Assembly (NCBI GenBank): GCA_016928525.1 | Contig: JAFGKO010000354.1 | Coordinates: 1-53,477, forward strand | Origin: Anaerolineales bacterium | Lineage (GTDB): Bacteria > Chloroflexota > Anaerolineae > Anaerolineales > Villigracilaceae | Direction of reading: 5' to 3' | DNA: 53,477 nt | Shown: one piece after another, positions 33,757-41,920 of the stretch | Layout of the letters: the number at the start of each line of letters is the position of its first letter | How positions within the stretch are numbered: position 1 is the stretch's first letter | Program-made: the position numbers and the translations under genes | Notes under the pieces: model-generated | Databases searched by the model: none | What the model was told of the DNA's origin: nothing | The model's input: the letters and a program-made list of their open reading frames with translations, nothing else

Positions 33757-34943
33757 TATTTCACCTCCTCGGGGTCCCAGAAGTAGTATGGGTTCGCGCG
33801 CGGGATGCGGATCATTTGCGGAACCGGCGGCAAGTCCATGGCTTTTAAGAAGGCGCGCATCCCCAGGCGGTTGATCAACTCACCCAGGCGCTCACGCATC
33901 TTGCCGTTCTCGTCCCACCACTCCCAGGCCCGACGGACAAAGTCCTTGAACTCATCGTACGGGGGTTCCATCTTCATGAATGGGATGACCACCCAGGACA
34001 TCAATGCGCCGTGCACAATAGGAGCTTTTCCACCAACCAGGATCGTTGCGCCCTTCTCTTTACCAGGGCGAAGCGCTTTGGGCATTATGTTGATACAGTG
34101 CATACAACGGTTGCATTCACCATCATCAATGGTCAAAGCCTTACCGTCAGCATCCCATTTCATGCAACCGGTCGGGCACAGGTCCACAACTTCGGCCTGG
34201 ATATCCATGCCGTCATTGGCATAATTGGTAACCTCATCGGGGTCGATACGGATGTTATCCTTCCAGGTACCGATGACCGAGAAGTCGGAGCGTGCTACGG
34301 AAGCTACACAATCGTTCGGGCAACCTGAAATCTTGATCTTGGATTTGTAAGGGAACATCGGCCGGTGCAACTCATCCTGGAACTCAAGGGTGACGTCGCG
34401 GAGCAGATCCAGGGTATCGAAGCAGGCATATTCACAGCGAGCGGGGCCCACACAGGCAGAGGGCGTACGCATATCGCTGCCCGAGCCGCCCAGGTCAAAG
34501 TCGATTTCGGCCAGGTCATCGAAGCAGGGCTGCAGGGCATGCGTGGGCGCGCCGAGCAAAATGACGTCACCGGTTGCGCCATGCATATTGGTCAGGCCGC
34601 TACCGTGCTTGTCCCACACATCGCAGAGCTGACGCAGTTTATCGGTCGTATAGAACCACCCGGCCGGCATATTGACCCGGAAGGTATGGAATTCAGCGAT
34701 AGCCGGAAATTCTTCGGGTAGATCGGAGTAGCGGCCAATCACCCCACCGCCGTAGCCTCTCACACCCACAATGCCGCCATGTTTCCAATGGCCGATCTTG
34801 TCGTTATAAGAACGCTCAAGCTGACCCAGCAGGTCTTTGGCCATATCATTTTTTTTGGCAGCCCGTTTCATCTCTTTGACAAAACTCGGCCAGGGCCCTT
34901 CTTCGAGTTGATCCAGCAAAGGAGTTTTGGAGTCCTCAGCCAT
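33756..34943 (-). CDS. dsrA: Dissimilatory sulfite reductase alpha subunit
   Basis: 395 aa. Cluster/sirohaem motifs CVGPARC (C-x5-C) and CPNDC (C-x3-C), then the ferredoxin domain CPTGCMKW and CNRCMHC. The C-x2-C that closes the ferredoxin motif reads [12 protein letters not shown], so the usual last cysteine-proline is replaced by Met-Pro, a known pattern in many DsrA. Start at the second ATG (34943), which has GGAGGAA nine bases upstream supplied by the first, in-frame ATGGAGGAA at 34958; the first ATG has no ribosome site. Confidence 0.96.
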   Translation of the reverse strand: MAEDSKTPLLDQLEEGPWPSFVKEMKRAAKKNDMAKDLLGQLERSYNDKIGHWKHGGIVGVRGYGGGVIGRYSDLPEEFPAIAEFHTFRVNMPAGWFYTTDKLRQLCDVWDKHGSGLTNMHGATGDVILLGAPTHALQPCFDDLAEIDFDLGGSGSDMRTPSACVGPARCEYACFDTLDLLRDVTLEFQDELHRPMFPYKSKIKISGCPNDCVASVARSDFSVIGTWKDNIRIDPDEVTNYANDGMDIQAEVVDLCPTGCMKWDADGKALTIDDGECNRCMHCINIMPKALRPGKEKGATILVGGKAPIVHGALMSWVVIPFMKMEPPYDEFKDFVRRAWEWWDENGKMRERLGELINRLGMRAFLKAMDLPPVPQMIRIPRANPYYFWDPEEVK

Positions 34944-34984
34944 ATTTTCTTCCTCCATGTGATCGCTATCTGTGCTCTATGCAA

Positions 34985-35018
34985 AGGGGAAAGCGGCATT
35001 TTTGAGACGCTTTCCCCT
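34985..35018 (-). terminator. Hairpin between the YeiH-type gene and dsrA
   Basis: AGGGGAAAGCG (34985-34995) and CGCTTTCCCCT (35008-35018), 11-base perfect arms with a 12-base loop, inside the 116-base gap upstream of dsrA. No long T-run follows on the minus strand, so it may be an mRNA-processing or partial termination element rather than a full terminator. Confidence 0.45.
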
Positions 35019-35059
35019 GCACAACTTTCAAGCGGTCAATTTATGAAACGATGCAATTG

Positions 35060-36160
35060 TTACAGGCTTGCGGGGAACAGCCAGCCGAAGATCAGCCAGG
35101 AGACGCCCAGAGCCAGTACGGTGTTGAAGACAGTCACGATCAGGTACACAATGACCGGCGACCAACCCATCTTCTTGAAACCAGCAACCTCGAGTTCAAG
35201 ACCCATGCAAACAAAGGCCAGGCAGAAAGCCCAGTCTTTCATGCCACCAATAGCTTTCCCTGCCACATCCTTATCGATAAAGCCAAAGGTGAAGATCAGC
35301 GAGGCAATGACGAAGCCCAGGACGAACTTGGGGAAGCGCTGCCAGATGATCGCGGCGCTGGGTTTTTCCTTCTTGCCTTCCACCACGGTGGTGAAGTACA
35401 ACGCCAGCAGAAAAGCCACCACGCCGATCAACACGTTCTGGGTCTGCTTGACGATACTGGCGATCTGCTGGGCAGTCTCGCCATAGATCGTGCCCGCGCC
35501 AACAACCGCTGCGGTGGTATCGACGTTGCCGCCGAACCAGGCGCCTGCGACCGGCTCAGGCATGTTCAGTGCGCCAGCAATGAGCGGGGCAATTATCATC
35601 AAGGGCAATGCGGTTACGATGACCAGAGCGGTCACGTAGGTGATTTCTTCCTTCTTCGCCAATACGGAGCCAGCCGCGGCAATAGCAGCCGAAACACCGC
35701 AAATCGAAACGGCGGTGGACATAACAGCCCGCAAGGTGTCAGGCAAGCCAAACTTACCACCTAGCCACCAACTGAACATGTACACCGAGGCGACCATGAT
35801 GACGCCTTGGAGGATGGCGCCTGCCGCAGCAGTGACGATCACCTTGAAGCTAATGCCGGCACCCAACAGCACCAGACCAATCTTGAGGAACAATTCGGTG
35901 CGGAAGCCAGGTTTGGCATAATCGAAAACTTTAAGACCTTTCAGAATGGGGTTGAAGATCAGACCCAATAGCGCAGCCCAGAGCGGGAATTCCAAAACCT
36001 TGCCAGGAACACCCCAGCCAAACAGGTCTTCGACCCCATAGACTAGGCCTTTGAACCAGCGCGCTAAAAAGGCCAACACCACAATGATCGCAAGGCCCAC
36101 CAGGAAGTTGACAGTTCCCGAACCGGCAGCTTTTTCTTGTTTAACAGCTGAAGTAGTCAT
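35060..36160 (-). CDS. YeiH/UPF0324-family (Cons_hypoth698) membrane transporter
   Basis: 366 aa with about ten transmembrane helices. Family segments: FLARWFKGL..., PGKVLEFPLWAALLGLIFNP, KIGLVLLGAGISFK, GGKFGLPDTLRAVMSTAVSICG, GNVDTTAAVVGAG. Members are annotated as putative sulfate exporters and occur next to sulfur-metabolism genes; a role in moving sulfite, sulfide, thiosulfate or an organosulfonate is inferred from position before dsrA. Start at the ATG with AGGAGG eight bases upstream. Preceded by a 34-aa membrane-peptide gene with an 11-base gap. Confidence 0.85.
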   Translation of the reverse strand: MTTSAVKQEKAAGSGTVNFLVGLAIIVVLAFLARWFKGLVYGVEDLFGWGVPGKVLEFPLWAALLGLIFNPILKGLKVFDYAKPGFRTELFLKIGLVLLGAGISFKVIVTAAAGAILQGVIMVASVYMFSWWLGGKFGLPDTLRAVMSTAVSICGVSAAIAAAGSVLAKKEEITYVTALVIVTALPLMIIAPLIAGALNMPEPVAGAWFGGNVDTTAAVVGAGTIYGETAQQIASIVKQTQNVLIGVVAFLLALYFTTVVEGKKEKPSAAIIWQRFPKFVLGFVIASLIFTFGFIDKDVAGKAIGGMKDWAFCLAFVCMGLELEVAGFKKMGWSPVIVYLIVTVFNTVLALGVSWLIFGWLFPASL

Positions 36161-36171
36161 CTTGGCTCCTC

Positions 36172-36276
36172 CTAGAACTTCACCCAGCCGGGCTGGATAA
36201 TATTGAGCATGGCCAGGAATAGCAGCACAAAGGCAATGATTGTGGCCAGCCAATCTTCGTTAATTTTGACTTTCAT
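36172..36276 (-). CDS. 34-aa membrane peptide upstream of the YeiH-type gene
   Basis: Small ORF with start ATG at 36276, AAGGAG seven bases upstream and stop TAG at 36172-36174; the next ATG (YeiH-type) follows 11 bases later. The peptide is MKVKINEDW, then one transmembrane helix (about residues 10-27) rich in Ala, Ile and Leu, ending in IIQPGWVKF. Good ribosome site, tight spacing and a clean single helix argue that it is translated. Possibly a small subunit, stabiliser or regulator of the transporter. Confidence 0.7.
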   Translation of the reverse strand: MKVKINEDWLATIIAFVLLFLAMLNIIQPGWVKF

Positions 36277-36339
36277 CGTTTCTCTCCTTAAAATTCGCAT
36301 TTGATAGGATACAGAGTGGACGAACTAGCGTGCGGTGTA

Positions 36340-36400
36340 TCTACATCTCGGCCTGTCGGTTAGCATATGCTACGAGTTTTTCACAGGCAGGCCTTCTGTG
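36340..36400 (-). promoter_or_regulatory. Structured leader candidate of the transporter-dsr transcript
   Basis: In the 292-base gap (36277-36568) upstream of the small peptide gene. GGCCTG (36350-36355) pairs with CAGGCC (36388-36393), enclosing a palindrome TAGCATATGCTA (36361-36372). The right arm could instead join an alternative stem CACAG (36382-36386) with CTGTG (36396-36400). Two mutually exclusive stems suggest a regulatory leader, but no known riboswitch was recognised and no convincing promoter was found by eye. Confidence 0.4.
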
Positions 36401-36456
36401 ATTGGCACCTCCTTCCATAACTGGATTACACAAAAAATAAAAGTGCATGGGTAGAA

Positions 36457-36485
36457 AAATAGACTGTCATAATGACAGTCTATTT
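36457..36485 (-). terminator. Palindromic terminator after the 135-aa membrane protein gene
   Basis: Perfect 14-base arms (36457-36470 and 36472-36485) around one base. On the minus strand the stem AGACTGTCAT/ATGACAGTCT is followed by TATTTTTC, a fair U-tract, so it would end the transcript of the gene at 36569-36976 before the dsr leader. Two further small palindromes (AAGACATGTCTT near 36523-36534, and CTAAGAC/GTCTTAG arms at 36521-36527 and 36551-36557) lie between it and that gene. Confidence 0.55.
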
Positions 36486-36568
36486 CAGTTCCATTATAGG
36501 GATTTTATGGCACCAAGTATCTAAGACATGTCTTAAGCAAACTAAGAAAAGTCTTAGGTCGGTAAACG

Positions 36569-36976
36569 TTATTTTTTAAATTTTTCTAATTTGTTTTGCT
36601 GATATTGACTATAAAATTCGAGCCCCAGCAGAATCACCCCTATCAAACCTACACTCAAAGCGGCAATCTGGGCTACTACGTTCAGCCAGGCTAATGTAAC
36701 AATATCCGCGATTGCTAACGCCCCCCAACCGGCTGCCAGCCTCCAACGTTTTTGCATGGCATTTGAAGCGGCAAAACTAAGCAAGAAGAAAAATATACCA
36801 ACCGTCACTTGCGATTGAGCATCACCCAAAATCTCAAGATCCAAAACCCAGGCGCCAACCAGGATCAGGCCGATAACCAGAGGCACCAGCGTAAGGGCGA
36901 GAAAAACATTTCTCCCAGGCGTAGATTTTTTTGTTGGTGGTATTTTTTTGTTTTTTGAAGTCGACTTTTTTGTCAT
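36569..36976 (-). CDS. Four-helix membrane protein of unknown function
   Basis: 135 aa. Lysine/threonine-rich cytoplasmic N-terminus (residues 1-22), then four hydrophobic segments at about 23-46, 56-73, 80-98 and 101-120, and a charged C-terminal tail (QYQQNKLEKFKK). No family was recognised. It is divergent from the HEAT-repeat gene across an 82-base region and is separated from the dsr genes by a terminator-like palindrome, so it is not obviously part of either system. Confidence 0.6.
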   Translation of the reverse strand: MTKKSTSKNKKIPPTKKSTPGRNVFLALTLVPLVIGLILVGAWVLDLEILGDAQSQVTVGIFFFLLSFAASNAMQKRWRLAAGWGALAIADIVTLAWLNVVAQIAALSVGLIGVILLGLEFYSQYQQNKLEKFKK

Positions 36977-37031
36977 AACGCGCTCCGATTAAGTTCAAAA
37001 TGCCCACACCGTGAAGCATATATGACTCAAG

Positions 37032-37037
37032 TATAAT
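37032..37037 (+). promoter_or_regulatory. -10 element of the HEAT-repeat gene
   Basis: Consensus TATAAT 22 bases before the ATG at 37059; no good -35 at 17 bases. Transcription near 37044 would give a leader of only about 15 bases without a Shine-Dalgarno. Confidence 0.5.
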
Positions 37038-37058
37038 CGAAAGCGAAAAACCTGTACT

Positions 37059-37613
37059 ATGGACCCTGCTTCAACCGACCTGACAACTTTACGCCAATGG
37101 CTTTTGGAAGCCAACTATTCGCCGATTCTTGAAGCTGCGGAAAACAAGAAGGGCATTCTAAGCCAATTGACAGCGCTCTCATATGACAAAGATGCGCAGA
37201 TCAGCGAACGTGCAATCGAGGCCACAGGGCACGCGGCCCGCATCATTGCCAGACGCGATCCTGAGTATGTCCGCAACTACCTGCTACGTCTCTTCTGGTT
37301 GATCAACGATGAGTCGGGAGGAATTGGTTGGCGAGCGCCGGAACTCATCGGGGAAATCCTTTATCACTGTCCACAATACAGCCAGTTTTTCCCAATGCTG
37401 CTCTCTTTATTGGACCTGGAGGAAGAAGACGCCCCACGCTTCCAAGCCGGGACGCTATGGGCAATTGGCCGGGTAGCGCAAGTAGCAAGGTATGCTATGC
37501 TACCTGCATTGTCACGCATTCAATCGTTTACTTCTGGGGGCAAATCAACAGATGAAAATACAAAGGAAAAAGCAATGTGGTGCATGCAGCAATTTGCTGC
37601 GGATGAAGCATAA
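37059..37613 (+). CDS. HEAT-repeat (PBS-lyase-like) protein
   Basis: 184 aa, all helical. Repeat-like phrases ILSQLTALSYD, ISERAIEATGHAARIIARRDP, GWRAPELIGEILYHCP, PRFQAGTLWAIGRVAQVA and EKAMWCMQQFAADEA fit HEAT-like scaffolds. Similar small HEAT-repeat proteins are often found beside dsr genes in sulfate reducers, where the function is unknown; here it lies 2.1 kb from dsrA on the opposite strand. No ribosome site precedes the ATG, in line with a very short leader. Confidence 0.7.
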   Translation: MDPASTDLTTLRQWLLEANYSPILEAAENKKGILSQLTALSYDKDAQISERAIEATGHAARIIARRDPEYVRNYLLRLFWLINDESGGIGWRAPELIGEILYHCPQYSQFFPMLLSLLDLEEEDAPRFQAGTLWAIGRVAQVARYAMLPALSRIQSFTSGGKSTDENTKEKAMWCMQQFAADEA

Positions 37614-37690
37614 ATCAAAAAGAAATCGGGGCAGGGTCACCATATATAACTGACTAACGCAATAGCATAGCGGATTAGGGGAATTTGTTG

Positions 37691-37712
37691 TATAATCTAA
37701 CTGGTCAGACCA
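37691..37712 (+). promoter_or_regulatory. -10 element and PdhR/FadR-type operator of the GntR operon
   Basis: TATAAT at 37691-37696 is followed directly by TGGTCAGACCA (37702-37712), which fits the TGGT-N3-ACCA operator of GntR/FadR-family repressors such as PdhR and LldR. The palindrome covers the predicted transcription start, so binding should block initiation. It lies 48 bases before the gntR-type start, suggesting autoregulation of the operon. The -35 region is weak. Confidence 0.65.
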
Positions 37713-37759
37713 CTTACCACTTTGCGCCATAACCATGAATTTGCGGCGCTAGGAGCGGC

Positions 37760-38449
37760 ATGAATCAATGGAACCGAGTCCAGAGGCCCGCCGAGGTCGC
37801 CGAGCAGAGATTGCTCGAAGCGATCTTGAGCGGGCATTTTGCTATTAACAGTACTCTGCCCGGCGAGCGCGACTTGGCCACTCAGATTGGCGTTACCCGC
37901 CCCACCCTGCGCGAGGCCCTGCAACGACTGGCCCGCGACGGCTGGCTTGATATTCAGCACGGCAAGTCTACGCGTGTTCGCGATTACTGGCAGGAAGGTA
38001 ACATAGGTGTGCTGTCTGCGCTGGCGCAAATGCCCACGCAGCAGACGCCCAATTTCGTGGCCCACCTGCTTGAAATCCGCGTTCTGCTTGCCCCAGCCTA
38101 CACCTTTCAGGCCATGGAGCGGGCTTCATCCGAGATCGCAACGCTGCTTGCCAACTATGCAGATATTGAAGATAGCCCCGCTGCATTTGCCCGCGCCGAT
38201 TGGGACCTACACCACCTGCTGACGCTCCGCGCCGCGAATCCCATCTTTTGCCTCCTGCTCAACAGTTTTCAGAGTCTGTATCAGGTCATGGGCGAGCATT
38301 ATTTCACAACTACCGAAAACCGGAACCGGTCACGTGCCTTTTACGCCGAACTGTTGGCCTGTGCAAAGAGAGGCGCATATAACGAGGCTGAATCGCTTAC
38401 CCGAAAGGTGATGGAAGATAGCCTCGCGCTTTGGAAAAAATCATCGTAG
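37760..38449 (+). CDS. GntR-family transcriptional regulator, FadR (FCD) subgroup
   Basis: 229 aa. Winged helix-turn-helix at about residues 10-75 (LEAILSGHFAINSTLPGERDLATQIGVTRPTLREALQRLARDGWL region) and an all-helical ligand domain (about 90-225; RADWDLHHLLTLRAANPIF, FYAELLACAKRGAYNEAESL) that usually senses an organic acid or acyl compound through metal-bound histidines. AGGAG precedes the ATG. First gene of an operon with glycerol-3-phosphate and ether-lipid-type genes, with its own operator upstream. Confidence 0.9.
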   Translation: MNQWNRVQRPAEVAEQRLLEAILSGHFAINSTLPGERDLATQIGVTRPTLREALQRLARDGWLDIQHGKSTRVRDYWQEGNIGVLSALAQMPTQQTPNFVAHLLEIRVLLAPAYTFQAMERASSEIATLLANYADIEDSPAAFARADWDLHHLLTLRAANPIFCLLLNSFQSLYQVMGEHYFTTTENRNRSRAFYAELLACAKRGAYNEAESLTRKVMEDSLALWKKSS

Positions 38450-38484
38450 CGCAAAATGACATTCTGCGCCACAAAGGAGAAAAC

Positions 38485-40077
38485 ATGAAACGCTGGAATG
38501 GGTGGGGAAATGTGGAGACGGTTTATCCTGTGCCGCCATCCGCTCTCGAGTATTTGACGAAGGTCCTCGGTTCGCTCGACCCGCTGCCTGATACCCCTAA
38601 AGAAAACATTCTCTCCGCTGTACCTGCATCCCGTCTCCCCGCGCACCCGCTGGTAGATACATCCGCTGAGGTCCGCCTGACCCATGCCCGCGGACAATCT
38701 ACGCGCGATTGGGTCGACTTGCGTCATGGACGTGTAGATACATTTCCTGACGGCGTGGCATTCCCAGTGACCGACGACGATGTGCGCAACTTGCTGAAGT
38801 ACGCTCGCGAGGCGGGGGCAAACATCATCCCCTACGGCGGCGGTACAAGCGTGGTCGGTCACATTACGCCGTGTTCATCCGATGCGCCTGTGCTCACTCT
38901 CTCGCTAGAAAAAATGACGCACCTGCTCAATCTGGATGAGACCAGCCGCCTGGCGACGTTTCAGGCAGGTGTGGCAGGCCCGCAGCTCGAAACGCAATTG
39001 AAAGCACACGGGTACACGCTAGGCCATTTCCCGCAGTCGTTCGAGTATTCCACCCTGGGTGGCTGGATCGTCACCCGTTCGAGCGGGCAGCAATCCTATC
39101 GCTACGGAAAGATCGAACAGCTCTTTGCAGGCGGAATCATGGAAACGCCGCGCGGACGTCTGGAGATGAAACCTGTCCCGGCTTCGGCTGCGGGGCCAGA
39201 CGTGCGTGAGATGGTGCTGGGGTCGGAGGGCAGGCTGGGGGTCATCACGCGGGCCCAGGTCCGGGTGCGACGCGTGCCCGAGGCGGAGGCTTTCTTTGGG
39301 GTTTTCTTCCCCTCCTGGGAGCAGGGGTCGGATGCAGTGCGAGAAATCGTCCAAAATGAAATCCCTGTTTCGATGCTGCGCTTGAGCAATCCGCTCGAAA
39401 CGGAGACCACGCTCATCCTATCGGGCAAGAGTTGGGTTGGCATGGCAGACCGCGGCCTGCGGATGATTGGCTATGGCGATACGCGCTGCCTGCTCGTGTT
39501 TGGGGTGACAGGATCGCACCGTTTGTTTAGGCGCACGCGGCGGGAAGTGGCTACGCTGTGCCGCAAATTCGGCGGGCTCTTTGTTGGCACGATAGTGGGG
39601 CACGCATGGGAGAAGAACCGTTTCCTTGCGCCCTATTTACGGAACACGCTTTGGGATTGCGGCGTAGCAATCGACACACTGGAAACTGCTCTGCCGTGGT
39701 CGCAGGTGCACGCGGCCTCGCTTGCCATCCCACAGGCGATTGTGGATGCAATGGGAAAACACAATGAGCAAGTAATAGCGTTTACACATCTTTCGCACGT
39801 GTATCGTGACGGCGCGAGCGTGTACACCACCTATCTTTTCCGCCGGACAACTGACCCCGACGAACTGCTGGCGCGCTGGCAGGATATCAAACATAACGCC
39901 AGCCTGACCCTACAAAAATTCGGCGGGACGATCTCGCACCAGCACGGCGTCGGCATGGACCACGCGCCGTACTTGCCTGCCGAAAAAGGTGCGCTCGGCA
40001 TGGACGCATTGCGGGCAGTTTGCAAGTCTTTTGATCCTGACGGGATGATGAATCCTGGAAAGTTACTGGAGCATTAA
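38485..40077 (+). CDS. FAD-binding oxidase, alkyl-dihydroxyacetonephosphate-synthase-like
   Basis: 530 aa. FAD_binding_4 domain with PDGVAFPVTDDDVRNLLKYA, NIIPYGGGTSVVGH and STLGGWIVTRSSGQQSYRYGKIE, and the C-terminal domain ending in SHQHGVGMDHAPYL and FDPDGMMNPGKLL. This pattern is that of the alkyl-DHAP synthase family, which in eukaryotes makes ether lipids and in bacteria sits with glycerol-phosphate genes; D-lactate/glycolate oxidase-like roles are the alternative. Start at the ATG with AAAGGAG; an in-frame ATG at 38431 lies inside the regulator gene. Next to glpD and an FGGY kinase. Confidence 0.85.
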   Translation: MKRWNGWGNVETVYPVPPSALEYLTKVLGSLDPLPDTPKENILSAVPASRLPAHPLVDTSAEVRLTHARGQSTRDWVDLRHGRVDTFPDGVAFPVTDDDVRNLLKYAREAGANIIPYGGGTSVVGHITPCSSDAPVLTLSLEKMTHLLNLDETSRLATFQAGVAGPQLETQLKAHGYTLGHFPQSFEYSTLGGWIVTRSSGQQSYRYGKIEQLFAGGIMETPRGRLEMKPVPASAAGPDVREMVLGSEGRLGVITRAQVRVRRVPEAEAFFGVFFPSWEQGSDAVREIVQNEIPVSMLRLSNPLETETTLILSGKSWVGMADRGLRMIGYGDTRCLLVFGVTGSHRLFRRTRREVATLCRKFGGLFVGTIVGHAWEKNRFLAPYLRNTLWDCGVAIDTLETALPWSQVHAASLAIPQAIVDAMGKHNEQVIAFTHLSHVYRDGASVYTTYLFRRTTDPDELLARWQDIKHNASLTLQKFGGTISHQHGVGMDHAPYLPAEKGALGMDALRAVCKSFDPDGMMNPGKLLEH

Positions 40078-40079
40078 CC

Positions 40080-40165
40080 ACTGAGACACCCCGGCCCGAC
40101 CGGCAGCGCCGGGGCGGGCGGAGACACAGAGATTCAAAACTCCGTGACTTGGTGTCTCCGTGTTG
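40080..40165. repeat. Nested inverted repeat between flavoprotein and glpD genes
   Basis: Outer arms around TGAGACAC and GTGTCTC with CCACTGAGACACC at the left and GGTGTCTCCGTG at the right; inner CCCCGGC and GCCGGGG pair. GC-rich and non-coding, in the 111-base gap. It resembles dispersed MITE/REP-like repeats and may also stabilise the mRNA. Confidence 0.55.
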
Positions 40166-40188
40166 AAGATTTCTGGATGGAGAATCAC

Positions 40189-41775
40189 ATGGAATGGACT
40201 CGCGGTTGGCGCGATCAGATTTGGAGCGAGCTCGATCAGCCCTGGGATTTGCTGATCATCGGCGGAGGGATCACTGGTGCAGGGATTTTACACCAGGCGG
40301 CGCACGCGAACTTACGCGCCCTGCTGGTCGAAGCGGATGATTTCGCTTCGGGCACATCCAGCCGTTCATCCAAGCTGGTACATGGCGGCTTGCGCTATTT
40401 GAAGAATGCCCAGTTCAAGGTCACGTTGGAATCGGTAAGCGAGCGCGAATATCTCCTGAAACAGGGCCGTGGACTGATCAACCGGCTTGGTTTCCTCTAC
40501 GCCTGCCTCAAGGGCGACCCAATGCCAGGCTGGGTTTTCGGTACGGGGTTGACAATTTACGACATCATGGCGGGCCAATGGTCGCACCGTTCATACGATG
40601 CGGAAGATATGCGCGAATTATGCCCACCATTGACCACCTCCGCGTTGCGCGGCGGCTACCGCTATTTCGACGCCAACACCGACGATGCCCGCCTCGTCCT
40701 GCGCCTCCTGCGGGAATCTGTGACAGAAAGCACCGCGCTGGCCCTGAACTATGCGCGTGTGACCTCGCTTCTGCGCTCCCAAAGCGGACAGGTCCATGGG
40801 GTGATCCTGCGCGATACCTCTGGTGAAACGAAACGGGGGACCGAGGTCTACGCCAAAGTAATCATCAACGCCACAGGTGCCTGGGCGGATGAACTGCGCG
40901 GCAAAATCGACCGAAAGCCGCGCTTGCGGCCCCTGCGCGGCAGTCACCTTGTCCTGCCCTTTCAACGCCTGCCGCTGACTCGCTCCATTTCCTTCCTGCA
41001 TCCGCGTGATGGACGACCTGTCTTTGCGCTGCCGTGGGAAGGCGCAGTCATCTTCGGCACCACCGACGTGGATCATGGCTCAGACCTGCAAACCGACCCA
41101 TCCATCAGTCCGGCGGAAGCGGAGTATCTGCTGGCAGGTCTGCAATCCGTGTTCCCTGAGCAGGAACTGACCTTCGAGGATGTCATGTCCACTTATTCGG
41201 GCCTGCGCCCGGTGGTCAACACGGGCAAGGCCAATCCGTCCAAAGAATCGCGTGAACACGCCATCTGGGATGAGGACGGCCTGCTCACCGTCAGCGGCGG
41301 CAAACTGACCACCTTCCGCATCATGGCGCGCGACGCGCTCAAAGCGGTCCGTAAGCGGCTTGGGCATATCCCCTTCGATAAGGATACGCCCGTGCTCGAC
41401 GCCATCCCGCCCGAAGCAGAAGCGGCATTCGCAGAAACAAAACTCTCCCCCTCGCAACAGCTACGTTTGCTGGCGCGCTATGGCGTTCAAGTTGCGCCTG
41501 CCATCCTGGCTGACGCTTCCCATGAGATAATTCCCAATACGCCTTATCTCTGGGCCGAGTTGCGACAGGCCGCACACGCCGAGGGCGTCGTCCACCTCGA
41601 TGACCTGCTCCTGCGCCGTGTCCGGCTGGGTCTACTCGCTCCGAACGGCGGCCTGGACCTGCTTCCGCGCATCCGCGCTCTCGTCCAACCCGAACTCGGC
41701 TGGGATGATATACGCTGGGAAAAAGAAGTCTGCGAGTATTCCGATTTGTGGAAACGTTCTTATGGATTTCCCTAA
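40189..41775 (+). CDS. glpD: Glycerol-3-phosphate dehydrogenase, FAD-dependent
   Basis: 528 aa. N-terminal FAD motif LLIIGGGITGAGILHQA, then the family signatures DFASGTSSRSSKLVHGGLRYL and GLRYLKN, and the C-terminal GlpD domain. Oxidises sn-glycerol 3-phosphate to dihydroxyacetone phosphate and passes electrons to quinone. Start at the second ATG (40189), which has GGAG seven bases upstream; upstream in-frame GTG and ATG codons fall in repeat-derived sequence. Follows the alkyl-DHAP-synthase-like gene. Confidence 0.92.
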   Translation: MEWTRGWRDQIWSELDQPWDLLIIGGGITGAGILHQAAHANLRALLVEADDFASGTSSRSSKLVHGGLRYLKNAQFKVTLESVSEREYLLKQGRGLINRLGFLYACLKGDPMPGWVFGTGLTIYDIMAGQWSHRSYDAEDMRELCPPLTTSALRGGYRYFDANTDDARLVLRLLRESVTESTALALNYARVTSLLRSQSGQVHGVILRDTSGETKRGTEVYAKVIINATGAWADELRGKIDRKPRLRPLRGSHLVLPFQRLPLTRSISFLHPRDGRPVFALPWEGAVIFGTTDVDHGSDLQTDPSISPAEAEYLLAGLQSVFPEQELTFEDVMSTYSGLRPVVNTGKANPSKESREHAIWDEDGLLTVSGGKLTTFRIMARDALKAVRKRLGHIPFDKDTPVLDAIPPEAEAAFAETKLSPSQQLRLLARYGVQVAPAILADASHEIIPNTPYLWAELRQAAHAEGVVHLDDLLLRRVRLGLLAPNGGLDLLPRIRALVQPELGWDDIRWEKEVCEYSDLWKRSYGFP

Positions 41776-41801
41776 TAGATGAACACTGATACATGAAAAT
41801 T

Positions 41802-41900
41802 AACCGCGAAGCACGCAACACTTGCACCTGCGCAAGTGCAGGTGAGAGCGCAAAGGTTCTTAATGGTTTTTTCTTTGCGTGCTTCGCGCCCTTCGCGGTT
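41802..41900. repeat. Long inverted repeat (MITE-like) between glpD and the FGGY kinase gene
   Basis: Outer arms AACCGCGAAG (41802-41811) and CTTCGCGGTT (41891-41900), inner arms GCGAAGCACGCAA (41806-41818) and TTGCGTGCTTCGC (41875-41887), and a small central hairpin with CACCTGC and GCAGGTG. Non-coding; the ribosome site of the next gene lies just beyond it. Confidence 0.7.
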
Positions 41901-41920
41901 CATAACATAGGAGTCTGAAC

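Noticed and set aside
36341..36418. Possible 25-codon upstream ORF on the minus strand in the dsr leader
   Set aside because: No Shine-Dalgarno before its ATG and it overlaps the proposed stems; more likely structured RNA or chance.
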